DNA of 38,393 nt, from assembly GCA_036396275.1 (NCBI GenBank), contig DASWLD010000099.1:1-38393 (forward strand), read 5' to 3'. The position numbers and the translations under genes are program-made. The stretch is from JACQFZ01 sp036396275. Its GTDB lineage: Bacteria; Pseudomonadota; Gammaproteobacteria; Acidiferrobacterales; Sulfurifustaceae. Under the pieces are notes generated by a model. The model did not search any database. It was not told the origin of the DNA and saw only the letters and a program-made list of their open reading frames with translations. Position 1 is the stretch's first letter; every line of letters begins with the position of its first letter. This document shows, in pieces, positions 20,253 to 29,811 of this stretch.

Positions 20253-22832
20253 ATGGAAAAGAAAGTGGCGGCCACCGATCCCGTCTGCGGGATGTCCGTG
20301 GATCCAATGAAAGCGGCCGGACAAGCGGAGCACGAGGGCGTTCGTTACTACTTCTGCTCGACACACTGTCAGCACAAGTTTTCGGAGGCACCGGACAGGT
20401 TCATTTCGAAGGTCCCGGGGAAGACCGTAAAGGATCCGGTTTGCGGAATGACAGTGCAGCCGGCGGCCGCGGCGGCGCGAGCCGAGCACGGCGGCGCGAC
20501 GTATTACTTTTGTTCGGACCACTGCCAACACAAGTTCACCGCGAATCCGGATCGATACCTCGGCGCGTCCGCAAAGGCGCCGGACGTTTCTGCAAAGAGG
20601 GAAGGCGCCACTTACACCTGCCCGATGCATCCGGAAGTGCGCGAGCCAAAACCAGGCGCTTGCCCGGATTGCGGCATGGCGCTCGAACCGGCGGAAGTGT
20701 CGATGCCGGCGACGAAAGTCGAGTACACCTGCCCGATGCATCCGGAGATCGTGCGCGATGCGCCCGGCAGTTGTCCGATCTGCGGCATGGCGCTCGAACC
20801 GCGCACCGTGGCCGTCGCGGAAGAGGAGAACCCGGAGCTGGTCGACATGACGCGCCGCTTTTGGGTGTCGACCGCGCTCGCGATCCCGGTGTTTCTGAGC
20901 GCGATGCTCGCGGAGTTCGCACCCGATTTCATGAACGCCTTGGTTTCGCACGGTACGCGCCAATGGATCGAGTTGGTGGTCGCCACACCGGTGGTGCTTT
21001 GGGGCGGCTGGCCGTTCTTCGTACGCGGCTGGCGTTCGGTGGTGACGTGGAATCTCAACATGTTCACGTTGATCGGGCTCGGCGTCGCGGTCGCGTGGGG
21101 TTACAGCATTGTCGCGACGTTGGCGCCGGGAATTTTCCCGGATTCGGTCAAAATGCCCGGCGGCCATGTACCCGTGTACTTCGAAGCAGCCGCGGTAATT
21201 ACGGCGCTGGTGCTGCTCGGTCAGGTATTGGAGCTGCGCGCGCGTTCGCGCACCAGCGCCGCAATCAAGATGCTGCTCGGACTCGCGCCGAATACGGCGC
21301 GCATCGTGCGCGCCGACGGGCGCGAGGAAGACATACCGCTCGATCAGGTCAAACCCGGCGATACGTTGCGCGTGCGCCCGGGCGAGAAAGTGCCGGTCGA
21401 TGGGAAAGTCACCGACGGCACGAGCGCCGTGGATGAGTCCATGGTCACCGGAGAGTCGATTCCGGCAACGAAGCAAGCGGGCGACAAGCTCATTGGCGCT
21501 ACCGTCAACGGAACGGGAAGTCTACTGATGCGCGCCGAGCGCGTCGGCACCGATACGCTGCTCGCGCAAATCGTTCGCATGGTCTCGGAAGCGCAGCGCT
21601 CGCGCGCGCCCATTCAGAAGCTGGTCGATATCGTCGCCGGCTATTTCGTGCCGGCGGTCGTAATCGTCGCCGTCATCACGCTGATCGTCTGGGGCTTCTG
21701 GGGTCCCGAGCCGCGTCTGGCGCATGCCGTTATCAACGCGGTGGCGGTGCTCATTATCGCGTGCCCGTGCGCGCTGGGGCTGGCGACGCCGATGTCGATC
21801 ATGGTCGGCACCGGGCGTGGTGCGACCATGGGTGTGCTTATCAAGAATGCCGAAGCGCTCGAAGTGTTGGTCAAGGTAAATACACTTGTCGTCGACAAGA
21901 CCGGAACGCTCACCGAAGGCAAGCCGAAACTCGTGAGCGTCGAAGCCGCACCCGGCTTCGACGAAGCGACGGTACTGCGCCTGGCGGCAAGTCTCGAACG
22001 TGCGAGCGAACATCCGCTGGCGGCGGCGATCGTGCGCGGCGCCGAAGCGCGTGAACTGCGCCTGACATCGCCGACCGAGTTCGATTCGCAAACCGGCCGT
22101 GGCGTTGTCGGTCGAATCGAAAACCGCCGACTGGCGCTGGGCAATCGCAAATTGCTCGACGAGCAAGGCATCGATGCGATGGCGCTGCACACGCGCGCCG
22201 ACGTGTTGCGCGGCGAAGGCCAAACCGTGATGTACCTCGCCGTGGATGGAAAACCCGCAGGTCTGGTGGGCGTTGCCGATCCTATCAAAGAGACGACACG
22301 CGAAGCGCTCGACGTGTTGCACCGCGAAGGCGTGCAAGTCGTTATGCTGACCGGCGACAACGCTACGACCGCGCAAGCGGTGGCGAAGAAGCTCGGTATC
22401 GATCGCGTCCAAGCGGATGTACTTCCGGAGAAGAAGGCGGAGATCGTGAAGCAGCTGCAAGCCGAAGGCCGTATCGTCGCGATGGCGGGCGACGGCATCA
22501 ACGACGCGCCGGCGCTGGCGCAAGCCCAGGTGGGCATTGCGATGGGCACCGGTACCGATGTCGCCATGGAGAGCGCCGGCGTCACGCTAATCAAGGGCGA
22601 TCTGCGCGGCATCGCCCGCGCGCGGCGCCTGTCGCACGCCACCATGCGCAACATCCGCCAGAACTTGTTCTTCGCGTTTATCTACAACACGCTCGGCGTG
22701 CCGATCGCCGCCGGGTTGCTATATCCATTTTTCGGACTGCTGCTTTCGCCGATGATCGCCGCCGCGGCGATGAGCTTCAGCTCGGTATCGGTGGTAACCA
22801 ATGCGCTGCGGCTGCGGCGCGTGCGCCTGTAA
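20253..22832 (+). CDS. Copper-type P1B ATPase with two YHS and two HMBD domains
   Basis: Cu efflux pump of 859 residues. The N-terminus carries two YHS domains (DPVCGM ... YYFCSTHCQHKF at 9-43 and DPVCGM ... YYFCSDHCQHKF at 61-95), then two heavy-metal-binding modules (TCPMHPEV ... CPDCGM, 122-142; TCPMHPEI ... CPICGM, 159-179). The pump follows with LGQVLELRARSRTS, VTGESIP, IIACPCALGLATP (CPC near 505), DKTGTLTEGKP, ASEHPLA, GDGINDAPA and the Cu(I)-type last helices with YN and MSFSSVSVVTNAL. Single copies of these N-terminal modules are common; two of each is richer than usual. It has no HMA domain. Confidence 0.96.
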   Translation: MEKKVAATDPVCGMSVDPMKAAGQAEHEGVRYYFCSTHCQHKFSEAPDRFISKVPGKTVKDPVCGMTVQPAAAAARAEHGGATYYFCSDHCQHKFTANPDRYLGASAKAPDVSAKREGATYTCPMHPEVREPKPGACPDCGMALEPAEVSMPATKVEYTCPMHPEIVRDAPGSCPICGMALEPRTVAVAEEENPELVDMTRRFWVSTALAIPVFLSAMLAEFAPDFMNALVSHGTRQWIELVVATPVVLWGGWPFFVRGWRSVVTWNLNMFTLIGLGVAVAWGYSIVATLAPGIFPDSVKMPGGHVPVYFEAAAVITALVLLGQVLELRARSRTSAAIKMLLGLAPNTARIVRADGREEDIPLDQVKPGDTLRVRPGEKVPVDGKVTDGTSAVDESMVTGESIPATKQAGDKLIGATVNGTGSLLMRAERVGTDTLLAQIVRMVSEAQRSRAPIQKLVDIVAGYFVPAVVIVAVITLIVWGFWGPEPRLAHAVINAVAVLIIACPCALGLATPMSIMVGTGRGATMGVLIKNAEALEVLVKVNTLVVDKTGTLTEGKPKLVSVEAAPGFDEATVLRLAASLERASEHPLAAAIVRGAEARELRLTSPTEFDSQTGRGVVGRIENRRLALGNRKLLDEQGIDAMALHTRADVLRGEGQTVMYLAVDGKPAGLVGVADPIKETTREALDVLHREGVQVVMLTGDNATTAQAVAKKLGIDRVQADVLPEKKAEIVKQLQAEGRIVAMAGDGINDAPALAQAQVGIAMGTGTDVAMESAGVTLIKGDLRGIARARRLSHATMRNIRQNLFFAFIYNTLGVPIAAGLLYPFFGLLLSPMIAAAAMSFSSVSVVTNALRLRRVRL

Positions 22833-22856
22833 CCGAAACAACGCGGTTATTGCCAA

Positions 22857-23108
22857 ATGAATACACCGGCTAATCCCAAAGCACCATGGTGGCGCTCGCG
22901 CAACGGGCTGGTGCTGCTCGGTTTTCTTGCTATCGCGGCTTTTTTCCTGTGGACCGAACATCAGGCACACCTGCTCGGCGCGCTGCCGTTTATTCTGCTC
23001 GCGCTGTGTCCGCTGCTGCATATCTTCGGCCACGGCGGGCACGGCGGTCACGGTGCCAACGACTCGGACGCCGAGCGGCCGCGACGGGGAGGCGATCATG
23101 AACACTGA
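22857..23108 (+). CDS. DUF2933 small membrane protein with His/Gly tail
   Basis: 83 residues: PWWRSRNGLVLLGFLAIAA opening typical of DUF2933, two short TM segments with WTEHQAHLLGALPFILLALCPLLHIFGH, and a tail with HGGHGGHG and HEH. DUF2933 proteins sit beside copper ATPases and are of unknown function; the His-rich tail likely binds Cu or Zn. It follows the ATPase by 24 bases and overlaps the next gene by 11 bases. Confidence 0.85.
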   Translation: MNTPANPKAPWWRSRNGLVLLGFLAIAAFFLWTEHQAHLLGALPFILLALCPLLHIFGHGGHGGHGANDSDAERPRRGGDHEH

Positions 23109-23754
23109 GGCGGCGCCGGCTTATGGGTTGTGGTCGCTGGTCATCATCAACTCGGCGGTTTTCATTCTGTTCGCGTTCAGCTTTTTCAAGCCGCAGACCC
23201 AACGCGACTGGCGCTCCTTCGGTGCGTTCTCGGCGTTCCTGGTGGCGCTCTTCACCGAGATGTACGGTTTTCCGCTGACGATTTACTTGTTGTCGGGCTG
23301 GCTGCAGAGCCGCTTTCCCGACGTGGATTGGTTTTCGCACGACGCGGGCCATCTGCTCGAGATGCTGTTCGGCTGGAAGACGAACCCGCACTTCGGGCCG
23401 TTTCATCTCTTGAGCTTCATCCTTCTCGGCGGCGGATTTATTTTGCTGGCGAATGCGTGGCGGGTGCTCTACGACGCCCAGAAAAACCAAGTGCTCGCCA
23501 GCACGGGGCCGTACGCACGGATCCGTCATCCGCAATATGTCGGGTTCGTGCTGATCATGACGGGTTTTTTGGTGCAATGGCCGACGCTGCTGACGATCGC
23601 GATGTTTCCAGTGCTGGTTTACATGTACGTGCGGCTCGCGCGCCACGAGGAGCGCGAGGTGGAGCGCGAGTTCGGCGAAGAGTATCGCCGTTATGCCGCG
23701 CGCACGCCGGCGTTCGTTCCGCGACTGTCCGTGACGCAGACATCGCGCGGCTGA
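23098..23754 (+). CDS. Isoprenylcysteine methyltransferase-like membrane protein (PEMT/ICMT family)
   Basis: 218 residues, about five TM segments. The C-terminal half has the PEMT/ICMT core: STGPYARIRHPQYVGFVLIMTGF and RLARHEEREVEREFGEEYRRYAARTPAFVPRL, the AdoMet-binding and acidic motifs of this class. Members in copper operons have no known substrate. ATG at 23098 lies inside the end of the DUF2933 gene, with GGGGAGG just upstream, so the two are co-translated. Confidence 0.85.
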   Translation: MNTEAAPAYGLWSLVIINSAVFILFAFSFFKPQTQRDWRSFGAFSAFLVALFTEMYGFPLTIYLLSGWLQSRFPDVDWFSHDAGHLLEMLFGWKTNPHFGPFHLLSFILLGGGFILLANAWRVLYDAQKNQVLASTGPYARIRHPQYVGFVLIMTGFLVQWPTLLTIAMFPVLVYMYVRLARHEEREVEREFGEEYRRYAARTPAFVPRLSVTQTSRG

Positions 23755-23825
23755 GGCGGCATGAACGCTTGCAGAAACTTTTGTGGAAGTTATTGCTTTC
23801 ATCAAGCAGTCAAAGGAGGTACGTC

Positions 23826-24614
23826 GTGAGGATAGATCAAACTCGGTGGTCAGTGCGGTTCCTAGTCGTGTTCATGCTGAGCACATTGCCGCTGTTGGCA
23901 GCGGCCCAGCAAGCGGGCGCGCCGCTGACGCCGGAACAAATGCGAGAGCAAATGATGCAGCGCGGTTATGGTCGCGGTTATGGCATGGGCCCGGGCGGCG
24001 GTTACGGACCCGGCTACGGAATGGGTCCCGGCATGATGGGTGGTGGATACGGTCCCGGTTATGGCATGGGTCCGGGAATGATGGGAGGCGGTTACGGCGC
24101 AGGCCCCGGCATGATGGGCGGCGGCATGATGGACATGATGATGGGGATGATGATGGGCGGTGGCGGCGGCTACGGAATGATGGGCCCCGGCATGATGGGC
24201 GGCGGTTACGGAATGGGCTACGGTATGGGTCCCGGCATGATGGGCGGCGGTATGGGCCCGCTGTACATGTTGAATCTGAGCGACGCCCAACGTGACAAGA
24301 TCGAAAAGATTCGCGACGCCGAGCGCCAGAAGCACTGGAATATCGCCGGAAAGATCTTGGAGGAGCAGAACAAGCTGCGCGATCTCTACCAGCCCGATGA
24401 GCAGGATCCGAAAAAAATCGGCGCGGCGTACGGCAACATCGCCAAGCTGCAGCAGCAGATGATCGAAATACACGTGCAGGCGAATAACGACGCGCAAAAG
24501 ATGCTGACGAAGGAGCAGCGCGAGCAGCTCAAGCAGTGGCAACGCGATGCGTGGGGCCAGGGCGGCGGTTACGGTCCGGGCGACGGCATGGGTCCGGGGA
24601 TGATGCGACGGTAG
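23826..24614 (+). CDS. Spy/CpxP-like periplasmic protein with Met/Gly/Tyr repeats
   Basis: 262 residues from a GTG with AGGAGGT five bases upstream. Signal peptide (about 1-27, ending AAA-QQ). Residues 45-145 are an extended MGY-rich tract built on GYGPGYGMGPGMMGG units, with dozens of Met as MM pairs. A helical Spy/CpxP-type part follows with LNLSDAQRDKIEKI and LTKEQREQLKQW, the two LTxxQ-like motifs. Then a short Gly/Met tail. Spy-type proteins are periplasmic chaperones or metal sensors; the Met tract should bind Cu(I) or Ag(I). No zraSR/cusRS-type regulator is nearby. Confidence 0.86.
   Translation: MRIDQTRWSVRFLVVFMLSTLPLLAAAQQAGAPLTPEQMREQMMQRGYGRGYGMGPGGGYGPGYGMGPGMMGGGYGPGYGMGPGMMGGGYGAGPGMMGGGMMDMMMGMMMGGGGGYGMMGPGMMGGGYGMGYGMGPGMMGGGMGPLYMLNLSDAQRDKIEKIRDAERQKHWNIAGKILEEQNKLRDLYQPDEQDPKKIGAAYGNIAKLQQQMIEIHVQANNDAQKMLTKEQREQLKQWQRDAWGQGGGYGPGDGMGPGMMRR
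24000..24248 (+). repeat. Imperfect 45-bp tandem coding repeats
   Basis: Repeats encoding GYGPGYGMGPGMMGG at 24000-24044 and 24045-24089, a shortened unit after that, and a third full unit (GYGMGYGMGPGMMGG) at 24204-24248, separated by an MM-rich block. The arrangement invites length change by slippage or recombination. Confidence 0.8.
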
Positions 24615-24631
24615 CGAACCGCGCAAGGCCA

Positions 24632-24648
24632 CCGAAGATTTTCTTCGG
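24632..24648 (+). other. Small hairpin after the Met-rich gene
   Basis: CCGAAGA-TTT-TCTTCGG, a 7-bp stem with a 3-base loop, 17 bases after the stop codon. No T tract follows, so it is a weak terminator at best. Confidence 0.35.
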
Positions 24649-24731
24649 CAGCCCGCGGCGCGGTGGCGAGCGCGATCGACGCGGCGTGTTCGTTCGAGTG
24701 TGTGTCCGCGCGGGTGGCGTGAGGTGGCCGA

Positions 24732-25442
24732 TTGAGCACGGGAAAGCGGATCGCGATCGAATATTTCTCCGACGTACTTTGCGTCTGGGCCTATGGCGCG
24801 CAGATACGCCTCGACCAGCTCAAACGGGATTTCAGCGATCAAGTGCAAGTGATGCATCGCTTCCTGCCGGTCTTCGCCGCGACCGCGGAGCGCATTCAGC
24901 GCGAGTGGGAGGCACACGGCGGCTACGCCGGATACAACAAGCACGTTCGCCAGATCGCATCGACGTGGTCGCATGTCGAAGTGCACCCGCGGATTTGGCT
25001 GGAAAACGTTCCCGCGTCCTCGATGCCGGCGCACTTGTTTCTCAAAGCGGTCCAGCTGATCGAGCAGCGCGCTCAGCTGGGAAAGACGGCACAAACCGGA
25101 AAGGAAGCGACGAACGCGTTCGAGGCTGCCGCGTGGCGCGTACGTCAGGCCTTTTTCAAGGAGGCGCGCGACGTCGCGCATCAAGTCGTGCTGGAACGAA
25201 TCGCACAAGCGCTGGAATTGCCCGTGCGTCAAGTCTGGGAGTTGATCGAAAGCGGTGAGGCGCACGCCGCGCTTCATCTCGACTTCGACGCCCGGGACCG
25301 CTATCACATCCCGGGAAGTCCGACGCTGGTTCTCAACGAGGGCCGTCAGCGCCTGTACGGAAACGTCGGCTATCGGGTCATCGAGGCGAACGTGCACGAG
25401 TTGTTGCGCGACCCACGTTCCGGCGAAGCGACGTGGTGTTAG
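24732..25442 (+). CDS. DsbA-family protein with single-Cys active site
   Basis: 236 residues, no signal peptide, so cytoplasmic. DsbA/FrnE/HCCA-isomerase fold: IEYFSDVLCVWAYGAQ at the position of the active site, where the usual CxxC has become CVWA with only one Cys, a helical insert, and the cis-proline loop YHIPGSPTLVLNEGRQRLYGNVGYRVIEA. A single-Cys site suggests glutathione-dependent chemistry or isomerase-like activity rather than disulfide oxidation. TTG start with GAGGTGG upstream. A C-terminal TWC adds one Cys. It stands alone after a 117-bp gap following the Met-rich gene. Confidence 0.82.
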   Translation: MSTGKRIAIEYFSDVLCVWAYGAQIRLDQLKRDFSDQVQVMHRFLPVFAATAERIQREWEAHGGYAGYNKHVRQIASTWSHVEVHPRIWLENVPASSMPAHLFLKAVQLIEQRAQLGKTAQTGKEATNAFEAAAWRVRQAFFKEARDVAHQVVLERIAQALELPVRQVWELIESGEAHAALHLDFDARDRYHIPGSPTLVLNEGRQRLYGNVGYRVIEANVHELLRDPRSGEATWC

Positions 25443-25493
25443 CGATGCGCTCGTCTCGAACCGAGATGCCTGACACCTTTCGGCAATTACCGG

Positions 25494-25573
25494 GTCTTGA
25501 CGTGCGCGCCGCGCACAGGTTTCGCGATACTAACGAAGGTCAACCGACCGATAACTAATTGAGGAGCTAAACA
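25494..25573 (+). promoter_or_regulatory. Upstream region of the SHOCT gene (duplicated at 30997-31078)
   Basis: Contains TTGACG at 25497-25502, a near-perfect palindrome GTGCGCG-C-CGCGCAC (25502-25516), a GATACT box around 25526-25531 and the ribosome site GAGGAG (25561-25566). The layout GTCTTGAC ... GCGCACAGGTTT ... is repeated at 30997 in front of a decayed copy of the gene. No -10 at a standard spacing is convincing, so the promoter itself is not fixed. Confidence 0.4.
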
Positions 25574-25822
25574 ATGTGGGGCTATATGGGCGATGGGGGT
25601 TCCGGATGGTGGTGGGGTTTCGGCGCCCTGCACATGCTGCTGTTTTGGGCGGTATTGATTTTTGTCATCGTGGTGCTGGTCCGGTGGATTTCCAACATGC
25701 CCGGACCGCGCGGCGGCGACAGCGGCGTCGGCCGAGCGCTCGATATTCTCAAGGAGCGCTACGCGCGCGGCGAAATCAACAAGGAAGAATTCGAACAGAA
25801 GAAACGCGACTTATCGGGTTGA
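25574..25822 (+). CDS. SHOCT-domain small membrane protein
   Basis: 82 residues. MWGYMGDGGSGWWWGF opening, one TM helix (about 18-38) and the C-terminal SHOCT domain (GRALDILKERYARGEINKEEFEQKKRDL). Such short SHOCT proteins are frequent in copper and mercury islands; the domain is thought to mediate oligomerisation, and function is unknown. GAGGAG ribosome site. A partial copy of its 5' region lies at 30997-31159. The LolA-like gene begins 36 bases downstream. Confidence 0.9.
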   Translation: MWGYMGDGGSGWWWGFGALHMLLFWAVLIFVIVVLVRWISNMPGPRGGDSGVGRALDILKERYARGEINKEEFEQKKRDLSG

Positions 25823-25857
25823 GACGCGAGCGTTCCGTGCACCAGGAGGCAAGGCGG

Positions 25858-26613
25858 ATGTGGCGATGGATTCCCAAACTGCTGCTCGCAGCCGCATTGG
25901 GAATGAATATTGCGGCGGCCGCCGAACCGACCGGCCGCGATCTCATCGCCCACGTCGAGCGCACGCTCTGGGGCAGCACCAATCAGGGCGCGGCCGAGAT
26001 GACCGTCATTACGCCGCGCTGGGAACGCAAACTGGCGTTGCGGTTCTGGATGGAACGGCCCGAACGCACCTTCCTGCGCATCGATGCGCCGCCGAAGGAA
26101 GCCGGCATCGGGTCGCTGCGCATCAAGGCCGAGATGTGGAATTACTTGCCGGCGATCGAGCGCGTCATAAAAATTCCGCCGTCGATGATGCTGCAACCGT
26201 GGATGGGGTCGGACATGACCAACGACGATCTGGTGAAGGAGAGCAGCATCGTCGATGACTACACGCACACCCTAACCGGCAGCGCAACGCTCGACGGCAT
26301 TGACGTCTACAAAGTCGATTCGATTCCGAAGCCCGACGCCGCGGTCGTCTGGGGCAAGCTCGTCTATTACATTCGCCGATCCGACCGGCTGCCGCTCGCT
26401 CTCGAGTACTACGACGAGCGCGGCGAGAAAGTGAAGGTAATGCGCTACGGCGACATCCGCTCGATCGGCGGGCGGGTGATCCCGACGCGCTGGGAAGTGC
26501 GGCCGCTCGGCAAGCCGCAGAACCGCACGGTGTTCGTGATTCGCGATATCGCGTTCGACGCCGCCGTCGACCCGCGGATCTTCTCGTTGAGCAACCTGCA
26601 ACAAGGCCGCTGA
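25858..26613 (+). CDS. LolA-like outer-membrane lipoprotein-sorting protein
   Basis: 251 residues with a signal peptide (about 1-21, ending AAAA-EP) and a LolA/LolB-like half-barrel. Motifs typical of this family are MTVITPRWERKLALRFW, FLRIDAPPKEAGIGSLRI, MWNYLPAIERVIKIPPSMM, QPWMGSDMTNDDLVK, and the ending FDAAVDPRIFSLSNLQQG. The family carries lipoproteins or lipids across the periplasm; this branch usually neighbours FtsX-type permeases. AGGAGG ahead of the ATG. First gene of the LolA-like / ATPase / permease / barrel set, with 3-base gaps to the next genes. Confidence 0.88.
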   Translation: MWRWIPKLLLAAALGMNIAAAAEPTGRDLIAHVERTLWGSTNQGAAEMTVITPRWERKLALRFWMERPERTFLRIDAPPKEAGIGSLRIKAEMWNYLPAIERVIKIPPSMMLQPWMGSDMTNDDLVKESSIVDDYTHTLTGSATLDGIDVYKVDSIPKPDAAVVWGKLVYYIRRSDRLPLALEYYDERGEKVKVMRYGDIRSIGGRVIPTRWEVRPLGKPQNRTVFVIRDIAFDAAVDPRIFSLSNLQQGR

Positions 26614-26616
26614 AAC

Positions 26617-27288
<672 letters not shown>

Positions 27289-27291
27289 GCC

Positions 27292-29811
27292 ATGATGCGG
27301 CGCGTGTTCTGGCGGCTGGCCGTGCGCAATCTGCGCCGCCACTTGCGACGCACGCTGATCACCCTCAGCGCCGTCGCGGTCGGGCTGGCCGGCCTCATTT
27401 TTCTTTGGGGTTATGTCGACGGCACCAACCGGCAGATGATCACGAACATCACCGGCTATTTAACGGGTCATCTGCAAGTTCATCAGCGCGGCTATCACGA
27501 CGCTCCGACGCTCGATCTTGCCTTCGGCGAGCCGGGCGGAATCGCCGCGCGAGTCGCGGCCGCGACTGATGTCGCCGCCGTGGCACCGCGGATCGAAGGC
27601 GAGGCGCTCGCGAGCGGGCCGGAGAAGACGCGCGGTGTCTTCGTCGTCGGTATCGATCCGGGTTACGAGGAAAAGGTCACGACGCTCCCGCGCGCGATCA
27701 AGGACGGTCGCTACCTCGATGCGGCCGACGCGAAGGGCGTCGTCATCGGCGACCGGGTGGCCGACGTCCTGCGACTGCGGGTCGGAGACGAGGTCGCGTT
27801 GGTCACGCAGGCCGCCGATGGCTCGGTCGGCGCGGCGCGCTATCGCGTGCGCGGCATCTACGACAGCGGTATCGATCTCATCGATGCGATGTACGTGTTC
27901 CTGCCGCTGCCGGCGGCACAGGAACTGTATGCGCTCGAGGGCCGTATCACGACCTTGGCCCTGCGGCTCAACGATATCGACGCGGTATCCCGCACCGCCG
28001 GCGCGCTCGGGCAGCAGCTCGGGACCGACTTTGAGGCACTAGGCTGGCGCCGATTGATGCCGGGTATGGCCGCGGACGTGGATTTCCACGAGATGCTCGC
28101 GAACATCATCCTCTTCGTGGTGTTCGTGATCGTCACGCTCAGCATCGCCAATACCGTTCTCATGGGCGTGCTCGACCGTACGCACGAGTTCGGCGTGATG
28201 ATGGCGCTCGGAACCGGGCGCGGCCAGATAGCCCGCGTCGTATTGTACGAGGCGATCGTGCTCGGCACCGTTGGTATCGGTTTCGGCATCGCGCTCGGCC
28301 TCGCCTTCGTCGGCTACTTCGGGCGCGTTGGCATCGATCTCACCGAGTATTCCAAAGCGATGGAGCTGATGCCCGGCCTTACCGGCGTCGTGTATCCCGG
28401 CATCGGCGCGCGCCAGCTCGCCTGGCTGTCCGCATTGGTACTCGTCGCGACCTTGGGCGCCTCGATCTATCCGGCGATCAAGGCGGCCGGGCTTACGCCG
28501 ATCGAGGCGATTCAAGGGGTACGCCGCGCGGTACGCTTTCGCGTCCGCCTTTTCGGCGGCCGGCTGCATATCTTTCCCGCGCGCGCCGTCTTTACCCGGA
28601 TCGCGCTGCGCGGCATCGCGCGCAATCCGCGGCGCACGCTGCTGACGTTTTCCGCCATCGCCGCCGGTTTGGCCGCGTACCTTTTCTTGAGCGCATTGAT
28701 GCAGGGGTTCATCGTGCAAATGCGCGAGAATTCGACCGGCTTGCTGACCGGCCATTTGCAGATCGAACGGAAAGGTTTTCGCGACGAGTTCGACGCGAAA
28801 CTTACGCTGGCCGACACCGCGCGGTTGCTCGAACGGGTACGCGCGAAGCCGGAAGTGGCCGCGGCCGCCCCGCGGCTGCAGGCGCAGGCGATGGTGAGCA
28901 GCCCGACGCGGTCGGAGCCGATCATGATCTACGGCGTCGACCCCGAGGTTGAGCCGACCGTTACCCGGCTGCACGAAAAGGTGCGCGAAGGGTCGTACCT
29001 ATCCCCGCGCGCCGCGCGCGAAATCGTCGTCGGAGACAAGCTTGCCGAGCGTCTCGGCGTGCGCTTGGGCGAGAAGATCGTGCTGGTGGCACCGGCCGCC
29101 GACGGCTCGCTCGGCTCGGCGGCATTGCGAGTCGCGGGCATCTTTGCGACCGATAACGAAACGCTCGATCGTTCAATTGTCGTCATGAGCCTTCAAGCCG
29201 CGCGGGAATTGCTGGCAGTTCCGCGCGACGCGCTGACGATCGCGGTGCGGCTCAACCGGATCGAAGCGGCGGAAGCGATCGCCGCGGCGCTGGCCGCCGA
29301 CCTCACGGCGCCCGACCAGCAAGCCGTTCCCTGGAACGTTCTCGTCCCGGAGATTTTGCAGATGCTGGACCTCATCCGCGTCAATCTGCGGGTGATTCTG
29401 ATCGTTGTCTTTCTAGTCGTGTTGCTCGGCGTTACGAACACGCTGCTCATGGCGGTGCTCGAACGCACGCGTGAGTTCGGGTTGCAGCTGGCGCTCGGGA
29501 CGCGCCCGGCGCAGATCGTGCGGACCGTGTTGTACGAGTCGCTGGTGTTGGGTGTGTTCGGCCTTTGCGGCGGCACGCTGATCGGCGTCGCGATCGTCGG
29601 CTATTACAACGTTCTCGGCTTCGACTTAAGCGACTATGCCGCCGGCGCCGCCGCGATTCCCGGCATGACCACCGTCGTGTACCCGACCATCGAAATCGAC
29701 AACGTCTGGCTGCCGGTGCTGGCGTTGCTCGTGACCGCCGTCGTCGCCGCGCTCTATCCCGCGGGGCGCGCGGCGCGACTCGATCCGGTGCAGGCGTTGC
29801 GGCATGTATAG
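27292..29811 (+). CDS. Tandem-fused FtsX-type ABC permease (LolC/LolE-like)
   Basis: 839 residues, about twice the normal length. Two homologous halves (about 1-410 and 430-839), each with a first TM helix, a MacB_PCD periplasmic domain and three C-terminal TM helices. Parallels include LTGHLQVHQRGY with LTGHLQIERKGF, VLDRTHEFGVMMALGT with VLERTREFGLQLALGT, and TGVVYPGIG with TTVVYPTIE. In the Lol system LolC and LolE are separate chains; here both are in one frame, giving an eight-TM protein. ATG at 27292 (or the next codon). The stop overlaps the next gene start. Confidence 0.93.
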   Translation: MMRRVFWRLAVRNLRRHLRRTLITLSAVAVGLAGLIFLWGYVDGTNRQMITNITGYLTGHLQVHQRGYHDAPTLDLAFGEPGGIAARVAAATDVAAVAPRIEGEALASGPEKTRGVFVVGIDPGYEEKVTTLPRAIKDGRYLDAADAKGVVIGDRVADVLRLRVGDEVALVTQAADGSVGAARYRVRGIYDSGIDLIDAMYVFLPLPAAQELYALEGRITTLALRLNDIDAVSRTAGALGQQLGTDFEALGWRRLMPGMAADVDFHEMLANIILFVVFVIVTLSIANTVLMGVLDRTHEFGVMMALGTGRGQIARVVLYEAIVLGTVGIGFGIALGLAFVGYFGRVGIDLTEYSKAMELMPGLTGVVYPGIGARQLAWLSALVLVATLGASIYPAIKAAGLTPIEAIQGVRRAVRFRVRLFGGRLHIFPARAVFTRIALRGIARNPRRTLLTFSAIAAGLAAYLFLSALMQGFIVQMRENSTGLLTGHLQIERKGFRDEFDAKLTLADTARLLERVRAKPEVAAAAPRLQAQAMVSSPTRSEPIMIYGVDPEVEPTVTRLHEKVREGSYLSPRAAREIVVGDKLAERLGVRLGEKIVLVAPAADGSLGSAALRVAGIFATDNETLDRSIVVMSLQAARELLAVPRDALTIAVRLNRIEAAEAIAAALAADLTAPDQQAVPWNVLVPEILQMLDLIRVNLRVILIVVFLVVLLGVTNTLLMAVLERTREFGLQLALGTRPAQIVRTVLYESLVLGVFGLCGGTLIGVAIVGYYNVLGFDLSDYAAGAAAIPGMTTVVYPTIEIDNVWLPVLALLVTAVVAALYPAGRAARLDPVQALRHV

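Noticed and set aside
20094..21476. 460-codon minus-strand frame under the copper ATPase
   Set aside because: Low-complexity, Arg/His-rich antisense product; the plus strand carries the ATPase modules.
24000..24248. Repeats considered as a CRISPR-like array
   Set aside because: Repeats are contiguous, in frame and code for a Met/Gly tract; there are no unique spacers or cas genes.
23862..25397. 511-codon minus-strand frame with His/Ala-rich repeats
   Set aside because: The apparent HHAGTH-type repeats are the reverse complement of the Met/Gly repeats in the real gene.
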